Below the pieces are notes generated by a model, which was not told where the DNA came from, ran no database searches, and worked only from the letters and a program-made list of their open reading frames with translations. From Faecalicatena contorta (lineage in GTDB: Bacteria > Bacillota > Clostridia > Lachnospirales > Lachnospiraceae), in the NCBI RefSeq assembly GCF_003149105.1, contig NZ_QGDS01000003.1, positions 223,674 through 287,673 of the forward strand: DNA of 64,000 nucleotides, in the 5' to 3' direction. The position numbers were made by a program, and so were the translations under genes. Of the stretch, positions 1 to 8,851 are shown piece after piece (the stretch's first letter is position 1; each line of letters begins with the position of its first letter).

Positions 1-64
1 ACCCTTTCTCTCCACTCATTTTAGAAAGGATGTCCTGTGCAACAAAAAGAGCCTGGAAATCCAT
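1..64 (-). CDS. 5' end of an unidentified gene, cut by the window edge
   Basis: Downstream of prfA on the same strand there is an ATG at 64 preceded by a GAAAGGG purine run with a 5-base gap. The frame stays open for 21 codons to the window edge and begins MDFQALFVAQDILSK. It would be the next gene of the rpmE-DUF1385-prmC-prfA transcript, 55 bases after prfA. The visible part is too short to assign a family. It could also be a chance open frame. Confidence 0.4.
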   Translation of the reverse strand, partial: MDFQALFVAQDILSKMSGEKG

Positions 65-119
65 CCAAACCCTTTCTAAGACCACCCTATTTATCTATAT
101 CTTGCCACCGGTATATCTC

Positions 120-1193
120 TTAGCCTTCATTCATATTTGCCAGTTTTGCACTCTGGTCTGCAGCAATCAGACTATCTATAACTTCTTCTAAATCCCCATT
201 CAATATTGTATCCAGTTTATGAAGAGTTAGTTTAATTCTATGGTCTGTGACTCTTCCCTGAGGGAAGTTATAAGTCCTGATTTTCTCGGAACGGTCACCA
301 GTCCCTATCTGGCTTCTTCTTGCTTCTGCTTCCGATGCCTGTTGTTTTTCCAGCTCTAAATCATATAATTTAGAACGGAGCAGACGAAAGGCTTTTTCTT
401 TGTTTTGAAGCTGTGACTTTTCAGTCTGGCTGTAAATAACAATACCTGTGGGATAATGGGTCAGACGCACTGCTGAGTCCGTCGTATTGACACATTGTCC
501 GCCGTTTCCTGAGGCACGCATAACGTCGATGCGGACATCTTTATCCTCAATCACAACATCCACTTCCTCGGCCTCCGGCATAATTGCCACCGTAATGGTG
601 GAGGTATGGATTCTGCCGCCGCTCTCCGTCTCCGGCACACGCTGTACACGGTGTACACCGCTTTCATATTTCAGGCGGGAATATGCTCCCTGTCCTGTAA
701 TCATGAATACACACTCTTTAAATCCGCCAATCCCATTTTCATTCAGGGAAATCATCTCAATTTTCCAGCGGCGTCCCTCTGAATAGTGTACATACATACG
801 GTAAACTTCTGCTGCGAACAGCGCAGCCTCATCACCGCCGGCACCGGCACGGATTTCCACAATAACGTTCTTTTCATCATTGGGGTCCTTTGGCAGGAGC
901 AGAATCTTTAACTCCTGCTCCAGTTCTTCTACCCGGGCTTTAGAATCATTCAATTCTTCTTTCGCCATCTCGCGCATCTCTTCATCAGACTCTTCGTCCA
1001 GCATGACGAGACTGTCTTCAATATTCTGCTTACACTGTTTATACTCTTTATATGCTTCCACAATGGGAGTCAAATCACTTTGTTCTTTCATCAGCTTACG
1101 GAAACGTTCAGGGTCATTGGCCACATCCGGCTCCTGTAATTCCCCCATGATTTCTTCGTAGCGGATCAATAAATCCTCTAATCTATCAAACAT
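120..1193 (-). CDS. prfA: peptide chain release factor 1
   Basis: Release factor 1 recognises UAA and UAG in the ribosomal A site and triggers hydrolysis of the finished peptide. The 357-residue length is normal for the family. The catalytic GGQ is at residues 231-233 in the context [15 protein letters not shown]. The codon-recognition tripeptide PxT is PET at 187-189, which marks RF1 rather than RF2 (SPF). An N-terminal helical region precedes these domains. The gene lies 62 bases downstream of prmC, which encodes the methyltransferase that modifies the glutamine of this GGQ, so the modifier and its substrate are probably cotranscribed. The start ATG follows an AAAGAGATG-type weak purine run. 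The residue after GGQ is Cys where E. coli has His. Confidence 0.97.
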   Translation of the reverse strand: MFDRLEDLLIRYEEIMGELQEPDVANDPERFRKLMKEQSDLTPIVEAYKEYKQCKQNIEDSLVMLDEESDEEMREMAKEELNDSKARVEELEQELKILLLPKDPNDEKNVIVEIRAGAGGDEAALFAAEVYRMYVHYSEGRRWKIEMISLNENGIGGFKECVFMITGQGAYSRLKYESGVHRVQRVPETESGGRIHTSTITVAIMPEAEEVDVVIEDKDVRIDVMRASGNGGQCVNTTDSAVRLTHYPTGIVIYSQTEKSQLQNKEKAFRLLRSKLYDLELEKQQASEAEARRSQIGTGDRSEKIRTYNFPQGRVTDHRIKLTLHKLDTILNGDLEEVIDSLIAADQSAKLANMNEG

Positions 1194-1255
1194 CTCTTTC
1201 TATCCTTTCTTACGTTCACTTGTATCTGTTCAGAGCTATGAACAATTACGTTCAC

Positions 1256-2149
1256 TTATCTATCATACACGCCAGTAACAACCCGGTCAAGACCTGCTAA
1301 ATCCTTTTTTACAATGACATTATGATATCCTGCACAGCCCATCATAGAGCTTACTGCTTCCCCCTGGTCAGCTCCAATTTCAAACACCAGGCAGCCGCCC
1401 TTTGTAAGATATTTATCTGCCGCTTCTATAATCCTTCTGTAGAAATGCAGACCATCTTCTTTCCCATCCAAAGCCAGTATAGGATCATGGTTCTTTACTT
1501 CCTCCTGCAGTGTCTCTATCACGTCTGTTCTAATATAAGGCGGATTGGAAACAATCATTTCATACTGTCCCGTTACCTGTTCAAATAAATCACTGCATAA
1601 GAACTCGGCCTGTATATGAAGAGAATCTGCATTTGCCTGTGCAGTCTCCAGCGCCTTTTGTGAAATATCAGCTCCGGTACCTTTTATCTTCATCTTTGCG
1701 GATTTTCCGGCATGATGCAGAATGCTCAGCAAAATACATCCCGAGCCGGTACACATATCCAGCAGCCGGTACCTTCCGCCAGCCGGCTCAAATGTACCTT
1801 CTGGTCTTCCCTTTACAGCTTCTCCTATGATTTTCAGAGCTTCTTCTGCCAGCAATTCTGTATCTTGTCTTGGAATCAGCACATGCTCATTCACCTGAAA
1901 TTCCAGCCCCATAAACTCCTGAACTCCCGTAAGATGCTGAAGAGGGATATGCTGTGCTCTTCTTTCTATATAATGGAGGTACTGGCTTTCCTCATCCTGT
2001 GTCAATGGTTTGTCCGGTATAGCATAATACATGGCCCGGCTGATTTTACTCACATACTCCAAAAGAAGCCATGCATCCAGATCTGCATCGGGGGTCCCCG
2101 TTTTCACAAGAACGTCTTTGCCCTGCTGGTATGCTTCTTTCAGTGTCAT
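1256..2149 (-). CDS. prmC: release factor glutamine N5-methyltransferase
   Basis: This SAM-dependent enzyme methylates the glutamine of the GGQ motif in release factors, raising termination efficiency. The SAM-binding loop is at about residues 131-139 (DMCTGSGCI), the catalytic NPPY is at 202-205, and the PrmC signature PRQDTE is at 93-98. An N-terminal helical bundle (1-85) is typical of the family, and 297 residues is close to the usual length. The start codon overlaps the stop of the upstream DUF1385 gene as ATGA, which indicates translational coupling. prfA follows downstream. Confidence 0.96.
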   Translation of the reverse strand: MTLKEAYQQGKDVLVKTGTPDADLDAWLLLEYVSKISRAMYYAIPDKPLTQDEESQYLHYIERRAQHIPLQHLTGVQEFMGLEFQVNEHVLIPRQDTELLAEEALKIIGEAVKGRPEGTFEPAGGRYRLLDMCTGSGCILLSILHHAGKSAKMKIKGTGADISQKALETAQANADSLHIQAEFLCSDLFEQVTGQYEMIVSNPPYIRTDVIETLQEEVKNHDPILALDGKEDGLHFYRRIIEAADKYLTKGGCLVFEIGADQGEAVSSMMGCAGYHNVIVKKDLAGLDRVVTGVYDR

Positions 2150-3069
2150 ATGTTCTGCTCCTTCTGATATGCCTTCCAGTCAAACACAGCTTCTACAGCA
2201 CGGATTGCCACTTCAATCATACTATCATCGGGCTCCTTTGTTGTCAGATTCTGTATCCACATTCCCGGCTTGCTCAGCAAGGTAACAACATAGTTATCAC
2301 TGTTGCCTGCCAGCCTGATCAGCTCATAGGATACCCCTGCAATAAGAGGAAGAAGTGCAATACGTAAAGCTACCCGCATAATCTGAGATTCCGCCGTAAT
2401 AAAAAAGCAAAAGAGAATGCTCACTATCATAACAAAGAATAGAAAACTGGTTCCGCAGCGTTTATGCTGCTTGGAGCTTTTCCGTACATTTTCCACGTTC
2501 AGCTCAAGCCCATTCTCAATACAGTTGATACATTTATGCTCAGCCCCGTGGTACATGAACGTTCTCTGAATATCCTTCATCTTAGATATAAGTAAAATAT
2601 ACCCCAAAAAGATAATCACACGGATCAGCCCCTCTGCAACTGTAAGCATCCCTCTGGAAGTAATATGTTGTTTTAAAATATTGCTCAGGAAATAAGGAAG
2701 AACCATAAAAATAGCAACTGCAAGAACTACCGAAAATGCAACCGTCAGATTCATAATCCTCTTTTCATGCTTTTCTCTCTTTGCAATATCTGCTTCTGTC
2801 AGAACTTCCTTTGTTTCTTCTTCCTCTTCAAAAAAGCTTGCGGAATACGTAAGTGTTCTCATTCCAAGGATTAAAGAATCCACAAAATTAAAAATACCGC
2901 GTATAAAGGGAATCTTTGTCAGCGGCTTCCATGGAATCACGCTGCGGTATTCCTGTATATCAATTTCTATCTCTTTATCTGGCTTCCTGACTGCCACAGC
3001 ATACTGATTACCATTCTTCATCATGATGCCTTCCAGAACTGCCTGTCCGCCTATGTTTGATGACTTCAT
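2146..3069 (-). CDS. DUF1385 family membrane protein
   Basis: This is a 307-residue integral membrane protein of the DUF1385 family, whose function is unknown. It has the family N-terminal signature GGQAVLEGIMMKNG (about residues 7-20), a cytoplasmic segment, and then about four hydrophobic helices. A GAEHKCINCIENG motif lies between the helix pairs (about residue 176). The start ATG follows a GGAGGG Shine-Dalgarno. It sits between rpmE and prmC, an order widely conserved in Clostridia, and overlaps prmC by 4 bases. A near-perfect 35-base dyad lies just upstream of the ribosome binding site. Confidence 0.9.
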   Translation of the reverse strand: MKSSNIGGQAVLEGIMMKNGNQYAVAVRKPDKEIEIDIQEYRSVIPWKPLTKIPFIRGIFNFVDSLILGMRTLTYSASFFEEEEETKEVLTEADIAKREKHEKRIMNLTVAFSVVLAVAIFMVLPYFLSNILKQHITSRGMLTVAEGLIRVIIFLGYILLISKMKDIQRTFMYHGAEHKCINCIENGLELNVENVRKSSKQHKRCGTSFLFFVMIVSILFCFFITAESQIMRVALRIALLPLIAGVSYELIRLAGNSDNYVVTLLSKPGMWIQNLTTKEPDDSMIEVAIRAVEAVFDWKAYQKEQNI

Positions 3070-3097
3070 ACTCCCTCCTGTTTTCTATAGCAGAAAA

Positions 3098-3132
3098 GGT
3101 TACCGTTCACAGGTAACCTGTAAACAGTAACC
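3098..3132 (-). repeat. 35-base near-perfect dyad before the DUF1385 gene
   Basis: Two 17-base arms (3098-3114 and 3116-3132) surround a single central base. They pair with only two mismatches, both G-U pairs when read as minus-strand RNA. The dyad lies about 30 bases before the DUF1385 start codon, between rpmE and the rest of the operon. It has no U-run, so it is not a standard terminator. It could be an operator or an mRNA processing or stability hairpin. Confidence 0.55.
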
Positions 3133-3197
3133 AGAAAAGGGTCAGTCCCTCCTCCCGGAAGTTGCTGACCTTCTCATCGTTTCTTATTACACAAGAA

Positions 3198-3224
3198 TAG
3201 GCTGAGATAGTCCACCTCAGCCTA
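3198..3224 (-). terminator. hairpin after rpmE
   Basis: Read on minus, 9-base perfect arms (TAGGCTGAG / CTCAGCCTA) flank a 9-base loop and are followed by TTCTTGTG. The tract is only partly U-rich, so this is probably a weak or partial terminator that would reduce expression of DUF1385-prmC-prfA relative to rpmE. Confidence 0.55.
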
Positions 3225-3237
3225 CAATCATTCATTC

Positions 3238-3438
3238 TTATTTCATGCCATATTTCTTGTTGAACTTATCAACACGTCCGCGAGCCTGGTTAGATTTCTG
3301 CTGGCCAGTATAGAACGGATGACATTTAGAACAAATCTCCACATGGATGTTCTCGTTAGTTGAACCTGTTACAAATGTGTTTCCACAGTTGCAAACCACT
3401 GTTGCCTGATGGTATTCTGGATGGATTCCTTCTCTCAT
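3238..3438 (-). CDS. rpmE: 50S ribosomal protein L31, zinc type
   Basis: L31 is a small component of the large ribosomal subunit. Four cysteines in two pairs (CNC near the N-terminus and CSKC mid-protein) form the zinc site of the C+ class. The ATG at 3438 is chosen (66 residues, beginning [11 protein letters not shown], the normal family start) because GAGAGG lies 8 bases upstream. A GTG at 3447 in the same frame is almost inside that Shine-Dalgarno. The gene lies between rho and the DUF1385-prmC-prfA cluster. Confidence 0.95.
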   Translation of the reverse strand: MREGIHPEYHQATVVCNCGNTFVTGSTNENIHVEICSKCHPFYTGQQKSNQARGRVDKFNKKYGMK

Positions 3439-3564
3439 GATTTTCACCTCTCTATTTTAAATATAGTCAATCAAAACAGTTTTATAAGTGTGTTTTCTAA
3501 ACAGCTTTGTCATTATATCACAGGATTTTTCATTTTGCAAGTCGTTTTCACGATAATCTGTCCG

Positions 3565-4914
3565 CTAAATAAATTTTTTCTTAATAACCAGTTGAACCAG
3601 TTCTGCATTACTTTTTGTCTGGGAAAACATATTCAACAGGTTGTCTACCGCTTCTTCCGTTTTCAGGCCATTCATAGCCCTTCGGATGATATAGACGGCA
3701 TCCTGCTCTTCCCTGCTGAGCAAAAGGTCTTCCCTTCTTGTCCCTGATTTCGGTATATCAATTGCCGGAAATACTCTCTTTTCCTGCAATTTTCTATCCA
3801 GCACCAGTTCCATGTTTCCGGTACCTTTGAATTCTTCATAAACCACATCGTCCATCTTGCTGCCTGTCTCTACAAGAGCAGTTGCAAGAATTGTCAGACT
3901 TCCACCCTCTCTCATATTTCTGGCTGCACCAAAAAATCTTTTTGGCATATGCAAAGCAGCAGGGTCAAGGCCTCCGGAGAGTGTTCTTCCTGACGGCGGT
4001 ACAGTCAGGTTATAAGCACGGGCAAGTCTTGTAATACTATCCAGCAGAATGGTAACGTCCCTTCCGTGTTCAACCAGACGTTTCGCACGCTCAATTACCA
4101 TTTCTGATACTCTTTTATGATGGTCCGGGAGCTCGTCAAAGGTGGAATAAATAACTTCCACGTTTGGTCCCGCAATCGCTTCTTTGATATCTGTTACTTC
4201 TTCCGGGCGTTCATCAATCAGAAGGATCAGCAGATGCATATTTGGCTCCCGCTTCTGAACGGAAAGAGCCACTTCTTTTAACAGCGTTGTCTTACCTGCT
4301 TTGGGAGGTGATACAATCATACCTCTCTGCCCTTTTCCTATAGGAGAAAGGATATCCATAATCCTCATGGCAGTGGAACTTCCCGGTGTCTCCAGGCGAA
4401 GGCGCTGATTCGGAAATATAGGAGTCAGATCTTCAAAATTGTGTCTTTTCATTGCTTCTGACGGTCTCATACCGTTAATGGTAGAGACGTACAGCAATGC
4501 GCTGAATTTTTCAGATTGTGTTTTAACTCTCGTATTTCCAGAGACAATGTCTCCTGTTTTCAGATTAAATCTTCTAATCTGGGATGGTGAAACATATACA
4601 TCATTCTCTCCCGGCAAATAGTTTTCACAGCGGATAAAACCATACCCGTCCGGCAGTACCTCCAGTATTCCATTGGCAGCGTTTCCGCTGTCAAGCTGCT
4701 CAATATCGGTACCTTCCTTCTTCTCCTTAAGCTCCTCTTTTACTTCCTCTTTTGCTTCTGCTCTTGCCTCTTCCATATTTTCCTTTTCATCCTGTGCAAG
4801 CATGGCATCTATCAGCTCACCTTTCTTCATTGTAGATACACCTTTCATTTTGCGGGCTTTCGCTAAATCTTTTAATGTGGCGAGTGGCAGCGATTCATAT
4901 TTTTCTCTCGTCAT
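3565..4914 (-). CDS. rho: transcription termination factor Rho
   Basis: Rho is a hexameric RNA-dependent ATPase that ends transcription of untranslated RNA. Residues 1-40 form the Rho N-terminal helical domain. A charged Glu/Lys-rich insert follows (about 42-75), then the cold-shock-like RNA-binding domain (about 80-150) with the DGYGFIR RNP motif. The ATPase core has Walker [10 protein letters not shown] at 202-210. The charged insert is typical of Clostridia rather than E. coli. The gene is monocistronic or cotranscribed with rpmE, 126 bases downstream. The 5' leader is long, and a TATAAT at 5063-5058 (minus) is a possible -10 with no good -35. Confidence 0.97.
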   Translation of the reverse strand: MTREKYESLPLATLKDLAKARKMKGVSTMKKGELIDAMLAQDEKENMEEARAEAKEEVKEELKEKKEGTDIEQLDSGNAANGILEVLPDGYGFIRCENYLPGENDVYVSPSQIRRFNLKTGDIVSGNTRVKTQSEKFSALLYVSTINGMRPSEAMKRHNFEDLTPIFPNQRLRLETPGSSTAMRIMDILSPIGKGQRGMIVSPPKAGKTTLLKEVALSVQKREPNMHLLILLIDERPEEVTDIKEAIAGPNVEVIYSTFDELPDHHKRVSEMVIERAKRLVEHGRDVTILLDSITRLARAYNLTVPPSGRTLSGGLDPAALHMPKRFFGAARNMREGGSLTILATALVETGSKMDDVVYEEFKGTGNMELVLDRKLQEKRVFPAIDIPKSGTRREDLLLSREEQDAVYIIRRAMNGLKTEEAVDNLLNMFSQTKSNAELVQLVIKKKFI

Positions 4915-5128
4915 ACCATATGTTTCCTTTCTTAAACTTATATAAGTTTTTTCCTTATTCTTTTGATAAATTGTGGCGGGAACTTTAGTCTGAAGTGACT
5001 TGTCCGAATTCAGGCAGTGCTGTCTACATTCCTGAGATATCTCTTGAATCTGGTGCTATTATACATCATCTTCAGGAAAAAGAAAAGTGTTTTTTCACTC
5101 TTATACGAACCAATCCCCTGTTTCCTTC

Positions 5129-5157
5129 TTGCACTGCATTTCCAGGAGTGTTATGAT
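5129..5157 (+). promoter_or_regulatory. sigma-A-type promoter for the radical SAM gene
   Basis: TTGCAC (5129-5134), a 17-base spacer and TATGAT (5152-5157) form a near-consensus promoter about 50 bases before the start codon at 5211. Within the 296-base gap 4915-5210 this is the only clear signal on plus; the rest is the rho leader on minus. Confidence 0.65.
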
Positions 5158-5210
5158 AATAGTAACAAGTCTGAATTTAAAAGAAGCTGGAAATAGAGGA
5201 ACTAGTATAG

Positions 5211-6137
5211 ATGAACCGTTGGGGAGAAAAACGTTATCATTCACTGGATTACGATTTGAAGAATACTTATGGAGAAAAGGTTTATAAAATCACATTAAAT
5301 GGAGGCATGACCTGTCCTAACCGGGATGGTACTGTGGGGACAGGAGGCTGCATCTTCTGCAGCAGCAAAGGTTCCGGTGATTTTGCCGGCTCCGCCTCCC
5401 GCTCTATTTCGGAACAGATTACCCGGGGGAAACAGGATTTAAGGAAAAAACGCCCTGTACATTCCTATATTGCGTATTTTCAGGCTTTTACCAATACTTA
5501 CGCACCTGCTGCCCGCCTGGAAGAACTATATCTGGAAGCCATCCAGGACCCGGAAGTAAAAATTCTGTCCATCGCCACCAGACCGGACTGTCTGGGGGAT
5601 GATGTTCTGGAGGTTCTTGACAGAATCAATCAGATAAAACCTGTGTGGGTAGAATTAGGTCTCCAGACGATTCACCCGGCAGCCGCCTCCTACATCCGCA
5701 GGGGATATACCCTTTCTATTTTTGAGAAAGCTGTCCGGGATTTAAGGGGTCTTGGAATTACAGTTATTGTGCATACTATTTTTTATCTTCCGGGAGAATC
5801 CCAGGAAGAAATGCTAAACACAATAGACTATCTGAACGATATGGATATTCAGGGAATCAAATTACAGCTCCTCCATATCTTAAGGGATACGGATCTTGCC
5901 GCTGACTATGCAAGGCAGCCCTTTCATGTACCGGATATGATGGAATATATCCAATTCCTGGGGACTTGTATTGCACGGCTGAACCCCAGGATTACAATAC
6001 ACCGTCTGACAGGGGACGGACCGGAAGAGCTTCTGATCGCACCCCTTTGGACCAGTAATAAAAGAACCGTTTTGAACACGCTGCACCGCCATCTGAAAGA
6101 ACAGGACATATGGCAGGGAAAGGAGTATCATGACTGA
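5211..6137 (+). CDS. TIGR01212-type radical SAM protein (YhcC/YtqA-like)
   Basis: This 308-residue radical SAM enzyme belongs to the YhcC/YtqA family, whose reaction is not established. The Fe-S ligands are C35, C47 and C50 in a CPNRDGTVGTGGCIFC context, the longer-spaced cysteine motif characteristic of this family. The following strand pattern (SIATRPDCLGDDVLEVL, about residue 123) and the LGLQTIH segment agree with the Elp3-like SAM core. The ATG at 5211 has GAGGAA about 10 bases upstream. The gene overlaps DUF4364 by 8 bases, so the two are probably translated from one mRNA. Confidence 0.88.
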   Translation: MNRWGEKRYHSLDYDLKNTYGEKVYKITLNGGMTCPNRDGTVGTGGCIFCSSKGSGDFAGSASRSISEQITRGKQDLRKKRPVHSYIAYFQAFTNTYAPAARLEELYLEAIQDPEVKILSIATRPDCLGDDVLEVLDRINQIKPVWVELGLQTIHPAAASYIRRGYTLSIFEKAVRDLRGLGITVIVHTIFYLPGESQEEMLNTIDYLNDMDIQGIKLQLLHILRDTDLAADYARQPFHVPDMMEYIQFLGTCIARLNPRITIHRLTGDGPEELLIAPLWTSNKRTVLNTLHRHLKEQDIWQGKEYHD

Positions 6138-6642
6138 AACATTTACCCTATACAAATTGATTGTATTATACATGCTGGATAAAGTAGATTTTCCAATGAC
6201 CACATCTCAAATTTCGGAATTTATGCTGGATAAGGGCTATACAACCTATTTTAAACTACAGGAGGCCCTGTCGGAAATGGTAGACTCCGGTCTGCTCAAA
6301 ATTGAGACAACCCATAACCGCACCTTATACCATTTGACGGAAAACGGAGCCGAGACGATACAATTTTTCACAAATAAAATCTCACCTGCTATCCAGAACG
6401 ATGTCAATGAATTTCTAAAAGAAAAGCAATATGATTTGAAGGAAGAAGTTGCTATAAAATCAGATTATTATCTGAACACAAACCGGGAATACGAAGTCCG
6501 GTGCCAGATTGTGGAAAATGGTTTCAGCCTGATTGACTTAAAAATCACCGTTCCTACAGAAACAGAGGCCGAAACCATAGCCGGAAGCTGGTTCAGACAG
6601 AGTCAGGAGATATATGCTCTACTCCTGTCTAAGCTTCTCTAA
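6130..6642 (+). CDS. DUF4364 family protein
   Basis: This 170-residue protein matches DUF4364, a family almost confined to Clostridia. The first 90 residues resemble a winged-helix DNA-binding fold (MTTSQISEFMLDKGY, followed by a wing with TLYHLTENG). The C-terminal half forms predicted strands of unknown role. The start lies inside the last codons of the radical SAM gene, with GGAG immediately upstream. Its 3' end overlaps the 3' end of rarA on the opposite strand by 24 bases. A regulatory role is inferred from the fold only. Confidence 0.8.
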   Translation: MTETFTLYKLIVLYMLDKVDFPMTTSQISEFMLDKGYTTYFKLQEALSEMVDSGLLKIETTHNRTLYHLTENGAETIQFFTNKISPAIQNDVNEFLKEKQYDLKEEVAIKSDYYLNTNREYEVRCQIVENGFSLIDLKITVPTETEAETIAGSWFRQSQEIYALLLSKLL

Positions 6643-7935
6643 ATATTCTTTGATTGTTTTTTCATACCCCAGAACGCCCGGTTCATAGAATCTGGCGTTT
6701 TTGATTTCATCCGGGAGATATTGCTGCTTTACATAATGGCCCGGATAATCATGGGCGTATTTGTAGCCGGTTCCGCGTCCCATTTTTTCGGAGCCCTTAT
6801 AGTGGGCATCCTGCAGGTGGGCGGGGACCGTTGTCTTCTGCCGCTTCACGCTTTCGCTGGCGGCAAAAATGGCATTTGTAGCCGAATTGCTTTTAGGAGC
6901 AGAAGCCACATAAGTTACAGCCTGGGCCAAAATAATTTGAGATTCAGGCAGGCCAATACGTTCTGCCGCCTGGGCCGCTGATACTGCAACCGTAAGGGCC
7001 ATAGGGTCTGCGTTTCCTACATCCTCTGACGCACAAATCATAATCCGCCGGGCAATGAATTTAATATCCTCCCCTGCATACAGCATTTTTGCCAGATAAT
7101 AAACTGCTGCATCCGGATCTGAGCCGCGCATACTCTTTATGAAAGCTGAAATTGTATCGTAATGGTTATCTCCAGTTTTATCATAACGTACTACCCGCTT
7201 TTGGATACACTCGGAAGCCACTTCCAGTGTGAGGTGTATCAGGCCATCCTCACTTCTTTCGGTGGTCAAAATCCCCAATTCCACTGCATTCAGGGCATTT
7301 CTGGCATCTCCTCCCGACACATCAGCGAGAAATTCCAGGGCATCATCGTCAATCTCTGCTTTAAAACTGCCCATCCCGTTGTCTTTATCATATACGGCAC
7401 GCTTGAGAAGTATTTTCACCTCTTCCCGGCTCAGTGATTTTAACTCAAATACACTGGAGCGGGACAGTAAAGCACCGTTCACTTCAAAATAGGGATTTTC
7501 TGTAGTGGCTCCAATCAAAGTTATTGTACCATCCTCCACATATGGAAGGAGATAATCCTGCTGCCCCTTGTTAAATCTGTGAATCTCATCAATAAACAGA
7601 ATCGTCTTTTTCTGGTACATTCCCAGCAGCTCTTTTGCCCCTTTTATGACTTCCTCCATATCCTTTTTCCCGGCAATGGTGGCATTAATCTGCTTAAACT
7701 GTGCACTCGTTGTGTTGGCAATTACTTTGGCAAGTGTGGTTTTCCCTGTCCCCGGAGGCCCATAAAAAATCAGAGACCCCAGCTTGTCCGCCTTGATCGC
7801 TCTATACAACAGCTTATCCTTTCCTATAATGTGCTGCTGCCCTACTACCTCTTCCAATGTAGCAGGGCGCATACGGGAGGCAAGAGGTGCCTCCTTCTCC
7901 TTATTTGTTTCTCTCATATAATCAAATAAATCCAT
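6619..7935 (-). CDS. rarA: replication-associated recombination protein A (AAA ATPase)
   Basis: RarA/MgsA/WRNIP1-family ATPases act at stalled replication forks and resemble clamp-loader subunits. From the ATG at 7935 the protein has 438 residues. Walker A GPPGTGKT is at about 59-66 and Walker B LFIDEIHR at about 110-117. The sensor-1 and Arg-finger region (GATTENPYFEVNGALLSRS) follows, and a C-terminal MgsA tetramerisation region ends the protein. An in-frame GTG at 7944 is the alternative start; MDLFDYMRE is the usual family N-terminus. The 3' end overlaps DUF4364 tail to tail. Confidence 0.93.
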   Translation of the reverse strand: MDLFDYMRETNKEKEAPLASRMRPATLEEVVGQQHIIGKDKLLYRAIKADKLGSLIFYGPPGTGKTTLAKVIANTTSAQFKQINATIAGKKDMEEVIKGAKELLGMYQKKTILFIDEIHRFNKGQQDYLLPYVEDGTITLIGATTENPYFEVNGALLSRSSVFELKSLSREEVKILLKRAVYDKDNGMGSFKAEIDDDALEFLADVSGGDARNALNAVELGILTTERSEDGLIHLTLEVASECIQKRVVRYDKTGDNHYDTISAFIKSMRGSDPDAAVYYLAKMLYAGEDIKFIARRIMICASEDVGNADPMALTVAVSAAQAAERIGLPESQIILAQAVTYVASAPKSNSATNAIFAASESVKRQKTTVPAHLQDAHYKGSEKMGRGTGYKYAHDYPGHYVKQQYLPDEIKNARFYEPGVLGYEKTIKEYLEKLRQE

Positions 7936-7950
7936 TATCTTCACCGTTCC

Positions 7951-8694
7951 TTAATCCAATATTATCTGATCTACAGTCACAAACTCAAATCCCTCCGCCT
8001 GCAGCAAGTCTATAATACGCAGTGCTGCTTTTACAGAGCTGTCATAGCAATCATGTAACAAAATGATATCATTTTCTTCTGTCCGCGTCACTACCTTATT
8101 TACAATTTCATCTACGTTTTCCGTCGCCCAGTCCAGAGGGTCAACATTCCACATAACCGGCAATACATGAATCTTCTGTTCCAGTTCCTTTTGCCATAAC
8201 CCAAAGGGCGGCCTCATATACTCTACTTCCTGCCCGGTAATGCTTTGGATAAGTTCGTTACACATCATAAGCTCTTCGTATGCCTTCTCATTACTTACTC
8301 TTGTTATTTCCACATGGTGGTATGTATGGTTTCCAATCAGATGTCCCTCCTCGTACATACGCTTCACGATTTCCCGGTTGTTTCCTTTTTCTATATTCTG
8401 CCCAATCAGAAAAAAAGTTGCCTTCACTCCTCTTTTTTGCAGGCCGTCCAGAAGCTTGGGCGTACACTCCGCGTTAGGTCCGTCATCAAATGTAATTGCT
8501 ATTTTGGGCTTTTCTTCCACAGTGGCTGCCATATATGCCGACGCATTCGGATAGGAAACCTCCTGCTCCTTTTCTTTTATCTGATTTTCTGTAAAAAGAG
8601 ACGGACAAACCAGCCCCAGCAATAAAAATACATAGACCATCCCTACTCCCTGCATCATTCTTTTCAAACGCAAACAGCATACCATCCTTTTCAA
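7951..8694 (-). CDS. polysaccharide deacetylase family protein (NodB fold)
   Basis: A probable exported or membrane-anchored metal-dependent deacetylase of peptidoglycan or another N-acetylated glycan (carbohydrate esterase family 4). The motifs present are TFDDGP (catalytic base and metal Asp), NHTYHH (metal His pair), RPPFG, WNVDPLDW and the closing LLHDC. A hydrophobic stretch near the N-terminus (VYVFLLLGLVCPSLF) is a signal anchor. The start is uncertain. The longest frame begins with TTG at 8694, and an ATG just inside has poor spacing. An ATG immediately before VYVF has a good GGGAG. It lies 15 bases from the rarA start. Confidence 0.88.
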   Translation of the reverse strand: MKRMVCCLRLKRMMQGVGMVYVFLLLGLVCPSLFTENQIKEKEQEVSYPNASAYMAATVEEKPKIAITFDDGPNAECTPKLLDGLQKRGVKATFFLIGQNIEKGNNREIVKRMYEEGHLIGNHTYHHVEITRVSNEKAYEELMMCNELIQSITGQEVEYMRPPFGLWQKELEQKIHVLPVMWNVDPLDWATENVDEIVNKVVTRTEENDIILLHDCYDSSVKAALRIIDLLQAEGFEFVTVDQIILD

Positions 8695-8780
8695 ACGTTT
8701 TTTTAATTCACATATCTCTCTAGCAGTATCTCAGGGTATAACCCAGGAGAAAGATAATCTCCCCAACATAAATATATGCA

Positions 8781-8809
8781 TTGTACTTATTTTTTATTGA
8801 TGATATAAT
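8781..8809 (+). promoter_or_regulatory. sigma-A-type promoter for the first MATE gene
   Basis: TTGTAC (8781-8786), a 17-base spacer and a perfect TATAAT (8804-8809) lie 43 bases before the MATE start codon. Confidence 0.75.
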
Positions 8810-8851
8810 GTCCTCTGCGTGATATATTAACCAGGGAGGAACATTTTACAA

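Noticed and set aside
5087..5287. 66-codon open frame upstream of the radical SAM gene
   Set aside because: It spans the promoter and the start of the radical SAM gene in another frame and has no ribosome site or family resemblance.
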